From the NCBI RefSeq assembly GCF_900169785.1, contig NZ_FWER01000009.1:62001-126000 (forward strand): 64,000 nt of DNA, written 5' to 3'. Source of the stretch: Rhizobium sullae. GTDB taxonomy: Bacteria; Pseudomonadota; Alphaproteobacteria; Rhizobiales; Rhizobiaceae. The position numbers and the translations under genes were made by a program. Shown here in pieces: positions 54,130-62,760 of the stretch; within the stretch, counting starts at the first letter, position 1; each line of letters begins with the position of its first letter. The notes under the pieces are model-generated. The model was not told the DNA's origin. It searched no databases and was given only the letters and a program-made list of their open reading frames with translations.

Positions 54130-55377
54130 ATGTCGTCCTTGGACGGTCCGACGCACGCGCCGGGCACACCACCAATTCTAAATCCGGCGGGAGGCGCGAA
54201 CCAGGTCAGGGTGCGCGCCTATAACGAGCGGCTGGTCCTTTCGCTGGTGCGCCTCTACGGCTCGCTTTCGAAGGCCGATATCGCACGCCGCAGCGGCCTT
54301 TCTGCTCAAACCGTTTCCGTCATCATGAGGGAACTGGAGAGGGAGGGGTTGCTTTCAAGAGGCGAGCCCGTTCGCGGCCGCGTCGGCCAGCCGTCGATCC
54401 CGATGCGTCTCAATCCCGACGCCGTCAATTCCTTCGGCGTAAAGATGGGCCGGCGCAGCGCCGATCTGGTTTTGATGGATTTCGTCGGACGCATCCGCAT
54501 GCAGTTGCACCGGACATATGCCTATCCGCAACCGGACGAAATTCTCGCCTTTATCATTTCCGGTATCCGGGAGCTTGAAAGCAGGCTCAGCGACAGGCAA
54601 CGGAGCCGGGTCGCAGGAATCGGCATTGCCGCGCCCTTCGAGCTTTGGAACTGGGCAGACGAGGTCGGTGCGCCGGAGGGCGCAATGGAAGTCTGGCGCG
54701 GGTTCGACCTGCAGGCCGAAGTCGCCGCGCGCGTTTCTTATCCGGTCTATCTGCAAAATGATGCGACCAGCGCCTGCGGTGCGGAGCTCGTCTTCGGCGT
54801 CGGCCCGTCCTATCCGGATTTCGTCTATTTTTTCATAGGGTCTTTCATCGGCGGCGGCATTGTCCTCAATTCGGCCATCTTCTCCGGGCGCACAGGCACC
54901 GCCGGCGCGATCGGACCGCTTCCGGTACGCGGCAAGAACGGCGAAAACCGCCAGCTTCTCGATATCGCCTCGATCTTCGTGCTCGAAAACATGCTGCGCG
55001 AGAAAGGCATCGATCCTCAGCCGCTTTGGTATTCTGCCAACGACTGGGTTGACTTCGGCGAGCCGATGGAAACCTGGATCCAGGACACTGCGAAAGCGCT
55101 GGCTCAGGCGGTCGTTGCCGCTGCCTCGATCGTCGATTTCAGCGCTGCCGTCATCGACGGCGGCTTCCCCGGCTGGGTGCGCACGCGTATCGTGAACGCG
55201 ACAATCCGCGAGGCCGCGAAACTCGACCTGCAGGGTGTTGTGATGCCAGAGATCATCGAGGGCGTGGTGGGCGCGCAAGCGCGCGCGATTGGTGGCGCGA
55301 GCCTGCCGATTTTTGCGCGCTATCTAACCGACCAGAACGTGCTTTTCAAGGAGATTGAAAATGCTGAAGGGACTTGA
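54130..55377 (+). CDS. frcR: ROK-family regulator FrcR
   Basis: A 415-residue ROK transcription factor. The N-terminal winged helix (about 30-90) has LYGSLSKADIARRSGLSAQTVSVIMRELEREGLL. The C-terminal sugar kinase-like domain has VGQPSIPMRLNP, IGIAAPFELWNWADEV, LQNDATSACGAELVFG and FIGSFIGGGIVLNSAIFSG. A ROK regulator divergent from frcB is the known rhizobial arrangement, so it most likely represses frcBCAK in the absence of fructose. It overlaps the next gene by 17 bases. Confidence 0.9.
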   Translation: MSSLDGPTHAPGTPPILNPAGGANQVRVRAYNERLVLSLVRLYGSLSKADIARRSGLSAQTVSVIMRELEREGLLSRGEPVRGRVGQPSIPMRLNPDAVNSFGVKMGRRSADLVLMDFVGRIRMQLHRTYAYPQPDEILAFIISGIRELESRLSDRQRSRVAGIGIAAPFELWNWADEVGAPEGAMEVWRGFDLQAEVAARVSYPVYLQNDATSACGAELVFGVGPSYPDFVYFFIGSFIGGGIVLNSAIFSGRTGTAGAIGPLPVRGKNGENRQLLDIASIFVLENMLREKGIDPQPLWYSANDWVDFGEPMETWIQDTAKALAQAVVAAASIVDFSAAVIDGGFPGWVRTRIVNATIREAAKLDLQGVVMPEIIEGVVGAQARAIGGASLPIFARYLTDQNVLFKEIENAEGT

Positions 55378-55837
55378 TCCGCTCTTGAGTCCGCAACTGC
55401 TCTCGACATTGCGCGAGATGGGCCACGGCGACGAGATCGCCATCGTCGACGGCAATTATCCGGGTGTCGAGCATGCGCGGCGGCTGATCCGCCTGGACGG
55501 CCACGGCATCGTGCCGGTGCTCGACGCAGTTCTAAGCGTGCTGCCGATCGACGATTTCGTGCCTGAGGCGATCTTCCGCTCGACCGTCAAGGCCGAGCGC
55601 GACAAGCTCGATCCCGTGCATGAGGAAATGATCGACTGCTGCGCCAAGCACGAGCCGCACCGCGACGTGACGCCACTTGTCGGCCAGGATTTCTACAATC
55701 GTGTGCGCGCCGCCCACGCCGTCATTCAGACGAGCGAGCCGCGCCTCTACGCCAACATCATCCTGCGCAAGGGCGTCATCTACCCGAAGGCTGCCGGCGA
55801 ACATGTCAAGACGACCGTCGAGCCTTTCGACTATTGA
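55361..55837 (+). CDS. RbsD/FucU family sugar mutarotase, second copy
   Basis: A 158-residue mutarotase. MLKGLDPLLSPQLLSTLREMGHGDEIAIVDGNYPG carries the catalytic His and the GHGDE and DGNYP motifs. The C-terminus SEPRLYANIILRKGVIYPK has the conserved Tyr and Asn. AAGGAG lies 7 bases before the ATG at 55361. It overlaps frcR, so the two are co-expressed, tying anomer conversion to the fructose/ribose/mannose transport locus. The exact sugar is not certain. Confidence 0.9.
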   Translation: MLKGLDPLLSPQLLSTLREMGHGDEIAIVDGNYPGVEHARRLIRLDGHGIVPVLDAVLSVLPIDDFVPEAIFRSTVKAERDKLDPVHEEMIDCCAKHEPHRDVTPLVGQDFYNRVRAAHAVIQTSEPRLYANIILRKGVIYPKAAGEHVKTTVEPFDY

Positions 55838-55840
55838 CGC

Positions 55841-56878
55841 TCAAATCTCGCCCGCCTGCGGTCCCCAGACATCTGTCAGCGCGAAGCCGCCCGAGTGCGG
55901 GTCGAAAGGGTCGAGCGCCACCTGCGACAGGCCGAAGGTGAAGCCGCGGCCGGTGATCGTCGGGATGATGGCCGGGCGGCCTGCAACTTCGGTTATCGCC
56001 TGCAAGCCGACCTCGAATTCCGAGCTGATGATCGAGCGCGACTTGAAGATGTCGCCGGCCTTGGCCTTGCCGCGCGCATGGAGGGCCGCCAGGTTCGCTG
56101 AACTGCCGGTGCCGCAGGGCGAGCGGTCGGCGCGGCCGGGCCACATCGTCGTGCAGGTGCGCACCGCGCCATCCGGCTCGCTATCGCGGAACATCACATA
56201 GGCAACGCCGGAGATCGCCGGAATTTCCGGATGCACGACCAGGATATCACGATTGATGATTTCCTTGAGGATCATGCCTGCCTGAACGAGGCCTGCGGCA
56301 TTTGCCTTCTCGATCGTCAGGTTGATCTGGCGGACATCAATCAGCGCATAGAAGATGCCGCCATAGCAGATGTCGGCTTTGACCTTGCCCCAATGCGGCG
56401 TTTCGATCTCGATGTCCAACTGATGGACGAAGGCCGGAACCATGGTGAGCCGCACCTTCTCGCAGCGACCGTCGCGGCAGGTTGCCACCGCCCTAACCAA
56501 ACCGGCAGCGGTCTCGAGTGTAACGACCGTTTCTGGTTCCTTCATCTCGACGATGCCGGATTCGAGCAGCGCGGTGGTGACGCAGATCGAATTCGAGCCG
56601 GAACTCGCATGCGCCTGATCCGGCTGAAGAATGACGAAGGCTGCATCGGCATCGGGATGCTTGGCGGGCAAAAGCAGGTTGACGGACCCGATCGGCGCGC
56701 CGCGCGGCTCGAGGCAGAGGAAGCGGCGAAGCTCAGTGCCCTTGGGATCCGTATTCAACCAATGAAGCTGTGCGGCGACCGTCTCACCGGGGATCTTCGG
56801 CACGCCGCCGATCGCGACCCTGCCGATCTCGCCTTCGCAGTGAACGTCCAGAAGCTGGATGGTACGCTTCCACCTCAT
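55841..56878 (-). CDS. Proline racemase family protein (hydroxyproline epimerase/dehydratase-like)
   Basis: A 345-residue member of the proline racemase family. The second active-site motif is normal, DRSPCGTGSSANLAALHARG, with catalytic Cys. The first, normally MCGHG, reads SSGSN, so Ser replaces Cys and Ser replaces His. Ser/Cys or Thr/Cys pairs occur in 4-hydroxyproline 2-epimerases and trans-3-hydroxyproline dehydratases. With a DadA-like oxidase and SDR upstream in the same operon, a role in hydroxyproline use is likely. Which of the two reactions it catalyses cannot be told. Confidence 0.88.
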   Translation of the reverse strand: MRWKRTIQLLDVHCEGEIGRVAIGGVPKIPGETVAAQLHWLNTDPKGTELRRFLCLEPRGAPIGSVNLLLPAKHPDADAAFVILQPDQAHASSGSNSICVTTALLESGIVEMKEPETVVTLETAAGLVRAVATCRDGRCEKVRLTMVPAFVHQLDIEIETPHWGKVKADICYGGIFYALIDVRQINLTIEKANAAGLVQAGMILKEIINRDILVVHPEIPAISGVAYVMFRDSEPDGAVRTCTTMWPGRADRSPCGTGSSANLAALHARGKAKAGDIFKSRSIISSEFEVGLQAITEVAGRPAIIPTITGRGFTFGLSQVALDPFDPHSGGFALTDVWGPQAGEI

Positions 56879-56890
56879 TTTTTACTCCTA

Positions 56891-57601
56891 TCAAACGTGA
56901 CGCGTGACGCCGCCATCGACGCGGATATTCTGACCCGTGATGTAGCCCGCGCCATCAGAGAGCAGGAAGGCTGCCGTCTTGGCGATTTCTTCCATATGAC
57001 CGATGCGCTTCATCGGGATCTTGTCGGCGGTTTCGGGCTTGTGGTTGAGGCTGTCGATATAGCCGGGCAGGATGCAGTTCATGCGGATATTATCCGCAGC
57101 ATACCGATCCGAATAAAGCTTCGTGAATGCGCCTGCCGCAGCGCGATAGGTGCAGGAAACGGGGAAGATCAGCGACGGCTCATAGGCGGCGAAGGTCGTG
57201 ATGTTGACGAAGGCGCCCTTGCCTTGCTTTAGCATGACAGGCGTCACGAGGCGTGCCATGCGCACCAGCGACAGGATCATCATGTCGGAACCGAGCGTCC
57301 ACATCTCGTCGGTAATGTCCAGGAGATCGCCCTTCGGCGGATGACCGGTGTGGTTCACGACGGCGTCGACGCGGCCATAGGAATTCATCGTCAGGTCGAA
57401 AATCGCCTGGATGTCTTCGGCTTTTTCCGCCACGCCGCGTGAGGCAATGCCGCCAAGCTCGAAGGCCAGCTTTTCGCAGCTTTCGGAAGGCGACATCAGG
57501 GCCAGAAGATAGCCTTGCGCGGCCAGTTCGCGGGCGATCGCCTCGCCCATGCCGCGGCCGCCACCGGTAATCAGCGCTACGGGCTTCGTGCTATCGGACA
57601 T
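56891..57601 (-). CDS. SDR family protein with altered catalytic motif
   Basis: A 236-residue SDR. The nucleotide loop TGGGRGMGEAIA is normal, but NNAG is replaced by NHTG. The active-site YxxxK reads YRAAAG, with Ala where Lys is expected. The C-terminus GYITGQNIRVDGGV is normal for the fold. The enzyme may be inactive as a classical reductase or use another mechanism. It lies 9 bases after the DadA-like gene and 12 before the racemase-family gene. Confidence 0.87.
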   Translation of the reverse strand: MSDSTKPVALITGGGRGMGEAIARELAAQGYLLALMSPSESCEKLAFELGGIASRGVAEKAEDIQAIFDLTMNSYGRVDAVVNHTGHPPKGDLLDITDEMWTLGSDMMILSLVRMARLVTPVMLKQGKGAFVNITTFAAYEPSLIFPVSCTYRAAAGAFTKLYSDRYAADNIRMNCILPGYIDSLNHKPETADKIPMKRIGHMEEIAKTAAFLLSDGAGYITGQNIRVDGGVTRHV

Positions 57602-57610
57602 TGGTTCCTC

Positions 57611-58876
57611 CTAATATCGGTTTATGCGGAAGGGGATTATGTCGACCGTGGGTTTGACGCCCATCACCATATCGGCGATCAGCCGCGCTGTCGTCGCCGA
57701 AAGCGTCAGGCCGAGATGGCCGTGGCCGGTTGCATACCAGACGCCGGGCATCTTCGATGAAGGCGAGATAATCGGGATCGTATCCGGCAGTGCCGGGCGA
57801 TGACCCATCCACTCGGTCGTCTCTTCGATCTTCAAACCCGGCAGCGCGCGTTGCGCATGGCGCACGAGCACCCGCGGGCGGCGGAAATCCGGGAGCGCGT
57901 CGAGACCCGCCAGTTCGACGTTGCCGCCGACGCGAATGCCGCCGGCCGTCGGCGTGACCATGAAAGCGCGATGCGGCCAGATAATCGAATAGCGCATCGA
58001 GATGCCGGGCTTCATGATCTGCGTGTGATAGCCGCGCTCGGTTTCCAGCGGGATCGGCTCGCCAAGCTTTGCGGCAAAATCGCGCGTGTGCACGCCGGCT
58101 GCCAGTACCACCGAGTCGACCTCGATGCTGCCACCGCCTTCGAGCAGTACGACAGCATCGCCCGCCGGCCTGCGTTCGATATTGCGCACGGTACCCGGCA
58201 CGAAGCGAGCGCCCGCCGCCTGAGCGGCATCCGCAAGCTTGACTACCAATTGGTAGGGATCACGGATCGATTTATTGTCCGGCAAAAGCACGGCCATGGC
58301 GATCGAGGGCGAAAGCTCCGCCTCGTAGTGCCGGATCGCGCCGCCGTTCAGGACCTCGAAATCGAAGCCGTAGCGCTGCATCATCTCGATATGGTCGCGG
58401 TCGGCGGCGAATTCAGCTTCCGTTTCATAGATGGCGAGGCAACCTTCCTCCGTCATGAGTTCCGGCACGCCGATTGCAGAAAGCATGGTTCGGAAATCGC
58501 CAGGCGCTTGGCGGGTCAGACTCATGCCCGCATCTTCGATCTCGCGCAACCGGGACGGGCGGCCGGCAGCAATGAAGCGCAGCAACCATGGCAGCATTTT
58601 GGGAGCGTAAGAAGGCCGCACCCAAACCGGGCCCTGGGGGTCCATCAGCCAGCCGGGAATCTTCTTCCACGTCGCCGGACCGGAACCCGCCGCAAAATCG
58701 AGCGCGATGCTCGCCATGTTCCCGTAGGACGCGCCACGACCCGGTTCGCCCTTGTCGATCAACGTCACCTGAAATCCGCGCCGCTGCAGTTCGAAAGCAA
58801 TCGACGCCCCAATTACGCCTGCGCCGACAACGGCGACGGTCTGCTTCCTCTCATTCGCCATATCATCATCCATCAA
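57611..58876 (-). CDS. FAD-dependent D-amino acid dehydrogenase (DadA-like)
   Basis: A 421-residue flavoprotein of the DAO family. AVVGAGVIGASIAFELQRRGFQVTLID is the FAD-binding loop, with GASYGNMA and the later GVWYATGHGHLGLTLSATTARLIADM typical of DadA. It would oxidise a D-amino acid such as cis-4-hydroxy-D-proline to the imine, passing electrons to the membrane. The start is at 58876 or at the later MANERKQ (58861). It heads the three-gene operon. Confidence 0.9.
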   Translation of the reverse strand: MMDDDMANERKQTVAVVGAGVIGASIAFELQRRGFQVTLIDKGEPGRGASYGNMASIALDFAAGSGPATWKKIPGWLMDPQGPVWVRPSYAPKMLPWLLRFIAAGRPSRLREIEDAGMSLTRQAPGDFRTMLSAIGVPELMTEEGCLAIYETEAEFAADRDHIEMMQRYGFDFEVLNGGAIRHYEAELSPSIAMAVLLPDNKSIRDPYQLVVKLADAAQAAGARFVPGTVRNIERRPAGDAVVLLEGGGSIEVDSVVLAAGVHTRDFAAKLGEPIPLETERGYHTQIMKPGISMRYSIIWPHRAFMVTPTAGGIRVGGNVELAGLDALPDFRRPRVLVRHAQRALPGLKIEETTEWMGHRPALPDTIPIISPSSKMPGVWYATGHGHLGLTLSATTARLIADMVMGVKPTVDIIPFRINRY

Positions 58877-58942
58877 GGCAAGGCTTGAGCGCCACGATTT
58901 CCCTGTGATATATCAGAATGGGATGAATGCCTATGAGGAATT

Positions 58943-60196
58943 TTATTGTGTCGGCAAACCGGCGCCGACAGTATCGCCGACAGAGCCCGCGGTATTTTCC
59001 ATCGACTGGCCGAAGCGCTTTAGCTGGGCATCATAGTTGCGGCGCGTGCGCGGATCGAAGATCGCAATCGGCGTGCTGACGGCAACGCTGGCCGCACTTC
59101 CGACCGTTTGCGCGGCGCCCATTGCGACCGCCCCGACCGCTTCGCCGAGACCGACCTGCGAGTCCGTAATCGTCTGGCCAGCGATCAGCCGGTCTCCGAT
59201 CAGCTTCACCACTTCCGGACTTTCAGCGAATTTGCCGTGGTTCAGCCGGTCGCCGCCCTTGAGCTTGGTGAGATCGAGGACGGTAATGCCCGCCGCCTCG
59301 AGCTTGCTGCGATAGGGCTCCGCCGAAGGATCGATCTGGCCGAGGCGATCGACATTGCCGGAAATGCGGCGCGAAAGTGCCAGCGCACGGTCGTCCCGCG
59401 AAACGAAGATGGTGAAGTGCGGCCTCTCCTCGCCGAGGCTCACGAACTGCCGGCCGAAGACATCGACGTCGAGATCGGGGGAGGCAAGGATGACGTTGTT
59501 GATCTTGCTTGCGACGTGCCCATCCCGGATCGCCATCTGGCGCAGCGCCTCGACCGTCAGCCAAGTGCCCATCGAATGGGCCATGATCGTGATATCGCTG
59601 ACTGCCGGATTCTGGGCGGTGCGGCGCAGCAGCTCTTCCAGCGCATCGCGGGAATAATTCGTGCTTTCCTTGTCGTAGTTGTAGTCGAAGATGCTGCCGC
59701 GCGACGGCCAGGTGAAGACGACCGGCGCCACGTCCGCATGCGAATCGTGAACGATCTGCGCGAAGCGGTAGACAGAATCCTCGTAGAGATTGTTGAAGCC
59801 ATGGACGAAAACCAGCACACGGCGGCTCTTCGGCATATGGCTCTTCAACCAGACCTCGCCTGCCCGTTCGCCTTCCAGCGGATCGACCGAGACGGTGACG
59901 AAATCGCGGAGCGGATCTGCCGGCAGGCGCTTTGGCCATTGCACCTGACCGATCTTGCGATTGGCATCCGGCGGTATCGAAACGTTGACCGCATTGACCA
60001 TCAGGCCGGTGCCGCGCTCGCCGGAAAAGAGGACGGCGGGATCGTTGTCCCGTGCGCGCGTGGTTGCGACAAGAAGATCGACTTTCGAGGTGCCCGGCTG
60101 CACCGACCCCACTGGCGTCATCACGCCGATGTGCCGTCCGCCGCAGGCCGATAACAGGAAGGCAGCGAGCGTGAGGCTCGCAAGCGTCTTCTGCAT
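58943..60196 (-). CDS. Alpha/beta hydrolase lipoprotein (DUF900)
   Basis: A 417-residue predicted lipoprotein. The signal MQKTLASLTLAAFLLSAC has a lipobox (LSAC), so I use the start at 60196 (the open frame extends to 60217). The hydrolase core has VLVFVHGFNNLYEDSVYRFAQI, the nucleophile Ser in IMAHSMGTWLTVEAL, and NNVILASPDLD. This is the DUF900 group seen widely in rhizobia, of unknown substrate. The last 100 residues are Ala/Val-rich and may be membrane-associated. It is followed by the alpha-r14 RNA locus upstream on the same strand. Confidence 0.87.
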   Translation of the reverse strand: MQKTLASLTLAAFLLSACGGRHIGVMTPVGSVQPGTSKVDLLVATTRARDNDPAVLFSGERGTGLMVNAVNVSIPPDANRKIGQVQWPKRLPADPLRDFVTVSVDPLEGERAGEVWLKSHMPKSRRVLVFVHGFNNLYEDSVYRFAQIVHDSHADVAPVVFTWPSRGSIFDYNYDKESTNYSRDALEELLRRTAQNPAVSDITIMAHSMGTWLTVEALRQMAIRDGHVASKINNVILASPDLDVDVFGRQFVSLGEERPHFTIFVSRDDRALALSRRISGNVDRLGQIDPSAEPYRSKLEAAGITVLDLTKLKGGDRLNHGKFAESPEVVKLIGDRLIAGQTITDSQVGLGEAVGAVAMGAAQTVGSAASVAVSTPIAIFDPRTRRNYDAQLKRFGQSMENTAGSVGDTVGAGLPTQ

Positions 60197-60634
60197 GGCC
60201 CCCGATCCGTCAAACATGCCTACTCCAACATCGACGCCTGGCTGAACGCACTACGGCTGCTGCTGCTCAAATAAGCCGTGGGCGCGAAGAGAGTCAAATA
60301 AGGCAACGGCTGGATGGCCATCGCGTAGATGGGCAACTGATTTTCCAGGGCTGAAATAGAAAAGAGCCCGGCGCGGGAGGAGGTGCACCGGGCTCTTGAT
60401 CCTGACTGGCAACTGGGAGGAGGAGTGTTACCAGTCTGCGTAAGAGCGCTGGGAGGAGGAGTGCGCTGCTTACGAAGCTATTAATACCTAATCGATTTGA
60501 TCGAGAACAGGGTTATTACCGCAATGCAGCAATGCGTCTTTCGCATGGCTCGGCGCCGAATTTTGCGAAGACGCCTCATTTTGCAGCAATTTTGATCAGC
60601 TGGTCAAAAAATCATTTCGACAGAGCGCGATAGC
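60197..60634. other. Intergenic region carrying the small RNA
   Basis: A 438-base gap between the DUF900 lipoprotein and the TetR gene, both on the minus strand. It contains the sRNA at 60358-60474 and no credible protein frame. The part from 60487 to 60634 probably holds the sRNA promoter. Confidence 0.6.
60358..60474 (-). ncRNA. Alpha-r14 (NfeR1-like) small RNA with three anti-SD loops
   Basis: On the minus strand three consecutive hairpins each expose CCUCCUCCC in the loop (complement GGGAGGAGG at 60451-60459, 60415-60423 and 60375-60383). Hairpin 1 pairs GTAAG/CTTAC and AGCGC/GCGCT, hairpin 2 ACTGG/CCAGT and AAC/GTT, and hairpin 3 has a 10-base stem AAGAGCCCGG/CCGGGCTCTT (60362-60397) ending in TTTT, acting as terminator. 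These are the defining features of the alpha-r14 family (NfeR1 in S. meliloti), which are about 115-125 nt and pair with Shine-Dalgarno regions. A TATTAA -10-like box lies at 60481-60486. The 5' end at 60474 is estimated. Confidence 0.88.
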
Positions 60635-61270
60635 CTAACGCCGATTTTTCGCCTCATCCCCAAAATCCGCCAGCATCTTCCAAAGATCCGCAAAAAGCTC
60701 TCGGGCAAAGGCCTCGAACGGGCCTTCTGACGGACGTTCCTGCCAGCGTTCGCCGCCGACGCGCAAGGCTCCGATGACGACCGCCGAGAGGAGGCGCATG
60801 CGTGCCCGGACTTCCTTCCCTTGGCCGCCTCTTGCGATCAGTGCTTCCGTCAGCTTCTGCTCAAGTTTTGCATACTTCATCTGATCGCGCGCTTTTAGCA
60901 CCGGCGTGCGACGGATGAGTTCGCCAAGGGCGAGACCGCGTTCATTGGCAGAAGCGACGACGGTCTCCACGATCGCTTCTTCAACGACCTTCAGGGGCGG
61001 CTCGCTCTTCGGCCTTGCGGCGATGGCAGCCATCAGATGGCCGGCAAAGGAATCCTGCCAGGCGAAGACGACCTCTTCCTTGGAGGGGAAATAGTCGAAA
61101 AAGCTGCGCTTCGATACGTCGGCGGATTCGGTGATGTCCTCGATCGTCGTGGCATCGAACCCGCGTTCGAGGAACAGCGTCATTGCCGCCTGCTCGATGC
61201 GCTCGCGCGTCTGCCGCCGCTTGCGTTCGCGGCGGCCTTCCGTCGCGCCGGCTTTTTTCACTTCAGTCAT
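60635..61270 (-). CDS. TetR-family transcriptional regulator
   Basis: A 211-residue regulator. The HTH is TIEDITESADVSKRSFFDYFPSKEEVVFAWQDSF, with a basic N-terminus RRERKRRQTRERIEQAA. The C-terminal domain is helical with no known ligand. It lies 15 bases downstream of the methyltransferase gene on the same strand, so the two probably form an operon. The target is unknown. Confidence 0.87.
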   Translation of the reverse strand: MTEVKKAGATEGRRERKRRQTRERIEQAAMTLFLERGFDATTIEDITESADVSKRSFFDYFPSKEEVVFAWQDSFAGHLMAAIAARPKSEPPLKVVEEAIVETVVASANERGLALGELIRRTPVLKARDQMKYAKLEQKLTEALIARGGQGKEVRARMRLLSAVVIGALRVGGERWQERPSEGPFEAFARELFADLWKMLADFGDEAKNRR

Positions 61271-61285
61271 CTGCGTTCGGATGCC

Positions 61286-61948
61286 TCAGCCGTCAGTCGC
61301 TTTGGCGGCCGCGCCAATTTCCTCTTCCCTGCGATGATATTTGAAGCGCTCCCGCGAGAGCTCAAGCGGCTTGCGGCGCGAAATTCTGTAGACTGCAGCA
61401 GGCGGCAGGTTACGCATCGTGCCGCCGATATGCGTTGCCTTGAGCCCCATGCGGTCGAGGATCGGACGCGGCACGGGGCAGCGCGGCCCATAAGTGAACT
61501 GATAAAACGCACCGCCGGGCCGCATGTAGGTGAAAGCACCGGCAAGGATGGCGGTGATTTTGCGTGGCGACATCGAAAGCAGCGGCAGACCGCTGATCAC
61601 CGCCCCCACCGGCTCGCCTTCGAAGATGTCGGCGTGAGCCAATTGCCCCGCGTCCATCTGCAGGACGCGAGAGTACGGAAAGCGTGCTTTAAGGTTGCTG
61701 ATGAATTCAGGCCCGTATTCGATCAGCGTCAAATCCGCCTCTCTGACGCCTCGGGCGAGCAGCGCGCGTGTGAAAACACCCGTGCCAGGTCCCAGTTCGA
61801 TGATCGGCCCGTCAAGCGCGGCGATCTCCTTCGTCATCAGCTTGGCGAGCGAAACCCCAGAGGGAGCGATCGCGGCGACGCGGAGTGGATTGCTTACCCA
61901 TGAGCGGAAGAAATGCAGGAAATCGGAGCATACAATGTCTGCGGTCAT
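61286..61948 (-). CDS. Class I SAM methyltransferase, PmtA-like
   Basis: A 220-residue methyltransferase. PIIELGPGTGVFTRALLARG is the SAM-binding motif I, followed by LTLIEYGPEFISNL and QMDAGQLAH. The N-terminus DFLHFFRSWVSNPLRVAAIAPSG and SGLPLLSM resemble rhizobial phospholipid N-methyltransferase PmtA, which makes phosphatidylcholine; this subgroup is also mis-annotated as rRNA methylase. The start at 61948 (MTADIVCSDFL) is chosen over the longer frame, which is not conserved. The ribosome site is weak. Confidence 0.83.
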   Translation of the reverse strand: MTADIVCSDFLHFFRSWVSNPLRVAAIAPSGVSLAKLMTKEIAALDGPIIELGPGTGVFTRALLARGVREADLTLIEYGPEFISNLKARFPYSRVLQMDAGQLAHADIFEGEPVGAVISGLPLLSMSPRKITAILAGAFTYMRPGGAFYQFTYGPRCPVPRPILDRMGLKATHIGGTMRNLPPAAVYRISRRKPLELSRERFKYHRREEEIGAAAKATDG

Positions 61949-62232
61949 CTTGATTAGCCCACTTTTTTTGAAATGCAATGTGATTATCCCGCCGCCATCG
62001 CCTTCAGAAGGGCAATTCCAAGGCGTCACTGGCCCGGCGCAGCGCACGTCCAGTCTTTCATCCCAATTGGATCGGATCCTATCCTTCAATTATTGCAGTT
62101 TTATATCTATTGCATTTTTGCATTTAGTGCAACTCATATGAGCCGAGTTTATGGAACGGCCGTATACAGATGCTGCCACACCGGCCAACAAGCCGTTTCA
62201 CCTACCTTCAAAGAGAGCATCCTGTCGCTGCC

Positions 62233-62547
62233 CTATCGATCGTAGACCGCGCGATAGCCTTCTGACGAGGCGCAGGCGTCATACTGCCTGCGCGCAGCGT
62301 CGCGTGAGAGCGCTTCCGCTTCGGCGCCATGGTAATCGCCAGTCATCTGTGCGCGCAGTTTGTATTGCTGCATCGCTTCGCCGTACATCGCATTGGCTTC
62401 GCCGATGCACATGGCGTGGGCAACGAATGGCGGATTGACCGGGCTGCCGACGGGATAAAGAACAGGTTTCTCGGCATAGCTGACGCATCCGGCAAGAACG
62501 GCCGCGATCGGCGCTATCGAAATCACAACCAGGGTTCTCGCCTTCAT
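62233..62547 (-). CDS. Small lipoprotein
   Basis: A 104-residue predicted lipoprotein. The signal VVISIAPIAAVLAGC has a lipobox (LAGC). The start at 62547 follows GGAGAG; the open frame to 62607 lacks a site. The mature part has PVGSPVNPPFVAHAMCIGEANAMYGEAMQQYK, a helical stretch and two more cysteines that may pair. I do not recognise the family. Confidence 0.78.
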   Translation of the reverse strand: MKARTLVVISIAPIAAVLAGCVSYAEKPVLYPVGSPVNPPFVAHAMCIGEANAMYGEAMQQYKLRAQMTGDYHGAEAEALSRDAARRQYDACASSEGYRAVYDR

Positions 62548-62760
62548 AATTCTCTCCAATGCGCCCGCTCCGCACCATCGCGGCGCAGAACGCAGATACA
62601 GGCGCAAGATTGCGCGAAGCTAAGCAAAGGAGATCGATGGCCGTAGCAGGATGGTCTCCCAGCCACTTACATTTGCGGCTGCCCATTCGTCGTTGACTTC
62701 CCGGATGATGAGAGGAAAATGTCCTTCTATGCGTCCCACGCAACATAAGGAGTGCCTACG

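Noticed and set aside
60375..60459. Three GGGAGGAGG motifs as ribosome sites for plus-strand genes
   Set aside because: No plus-strand coding frame follows any of them, whereas on the minus strand all sit in hairpin loops of an alpha-r14 RNA.
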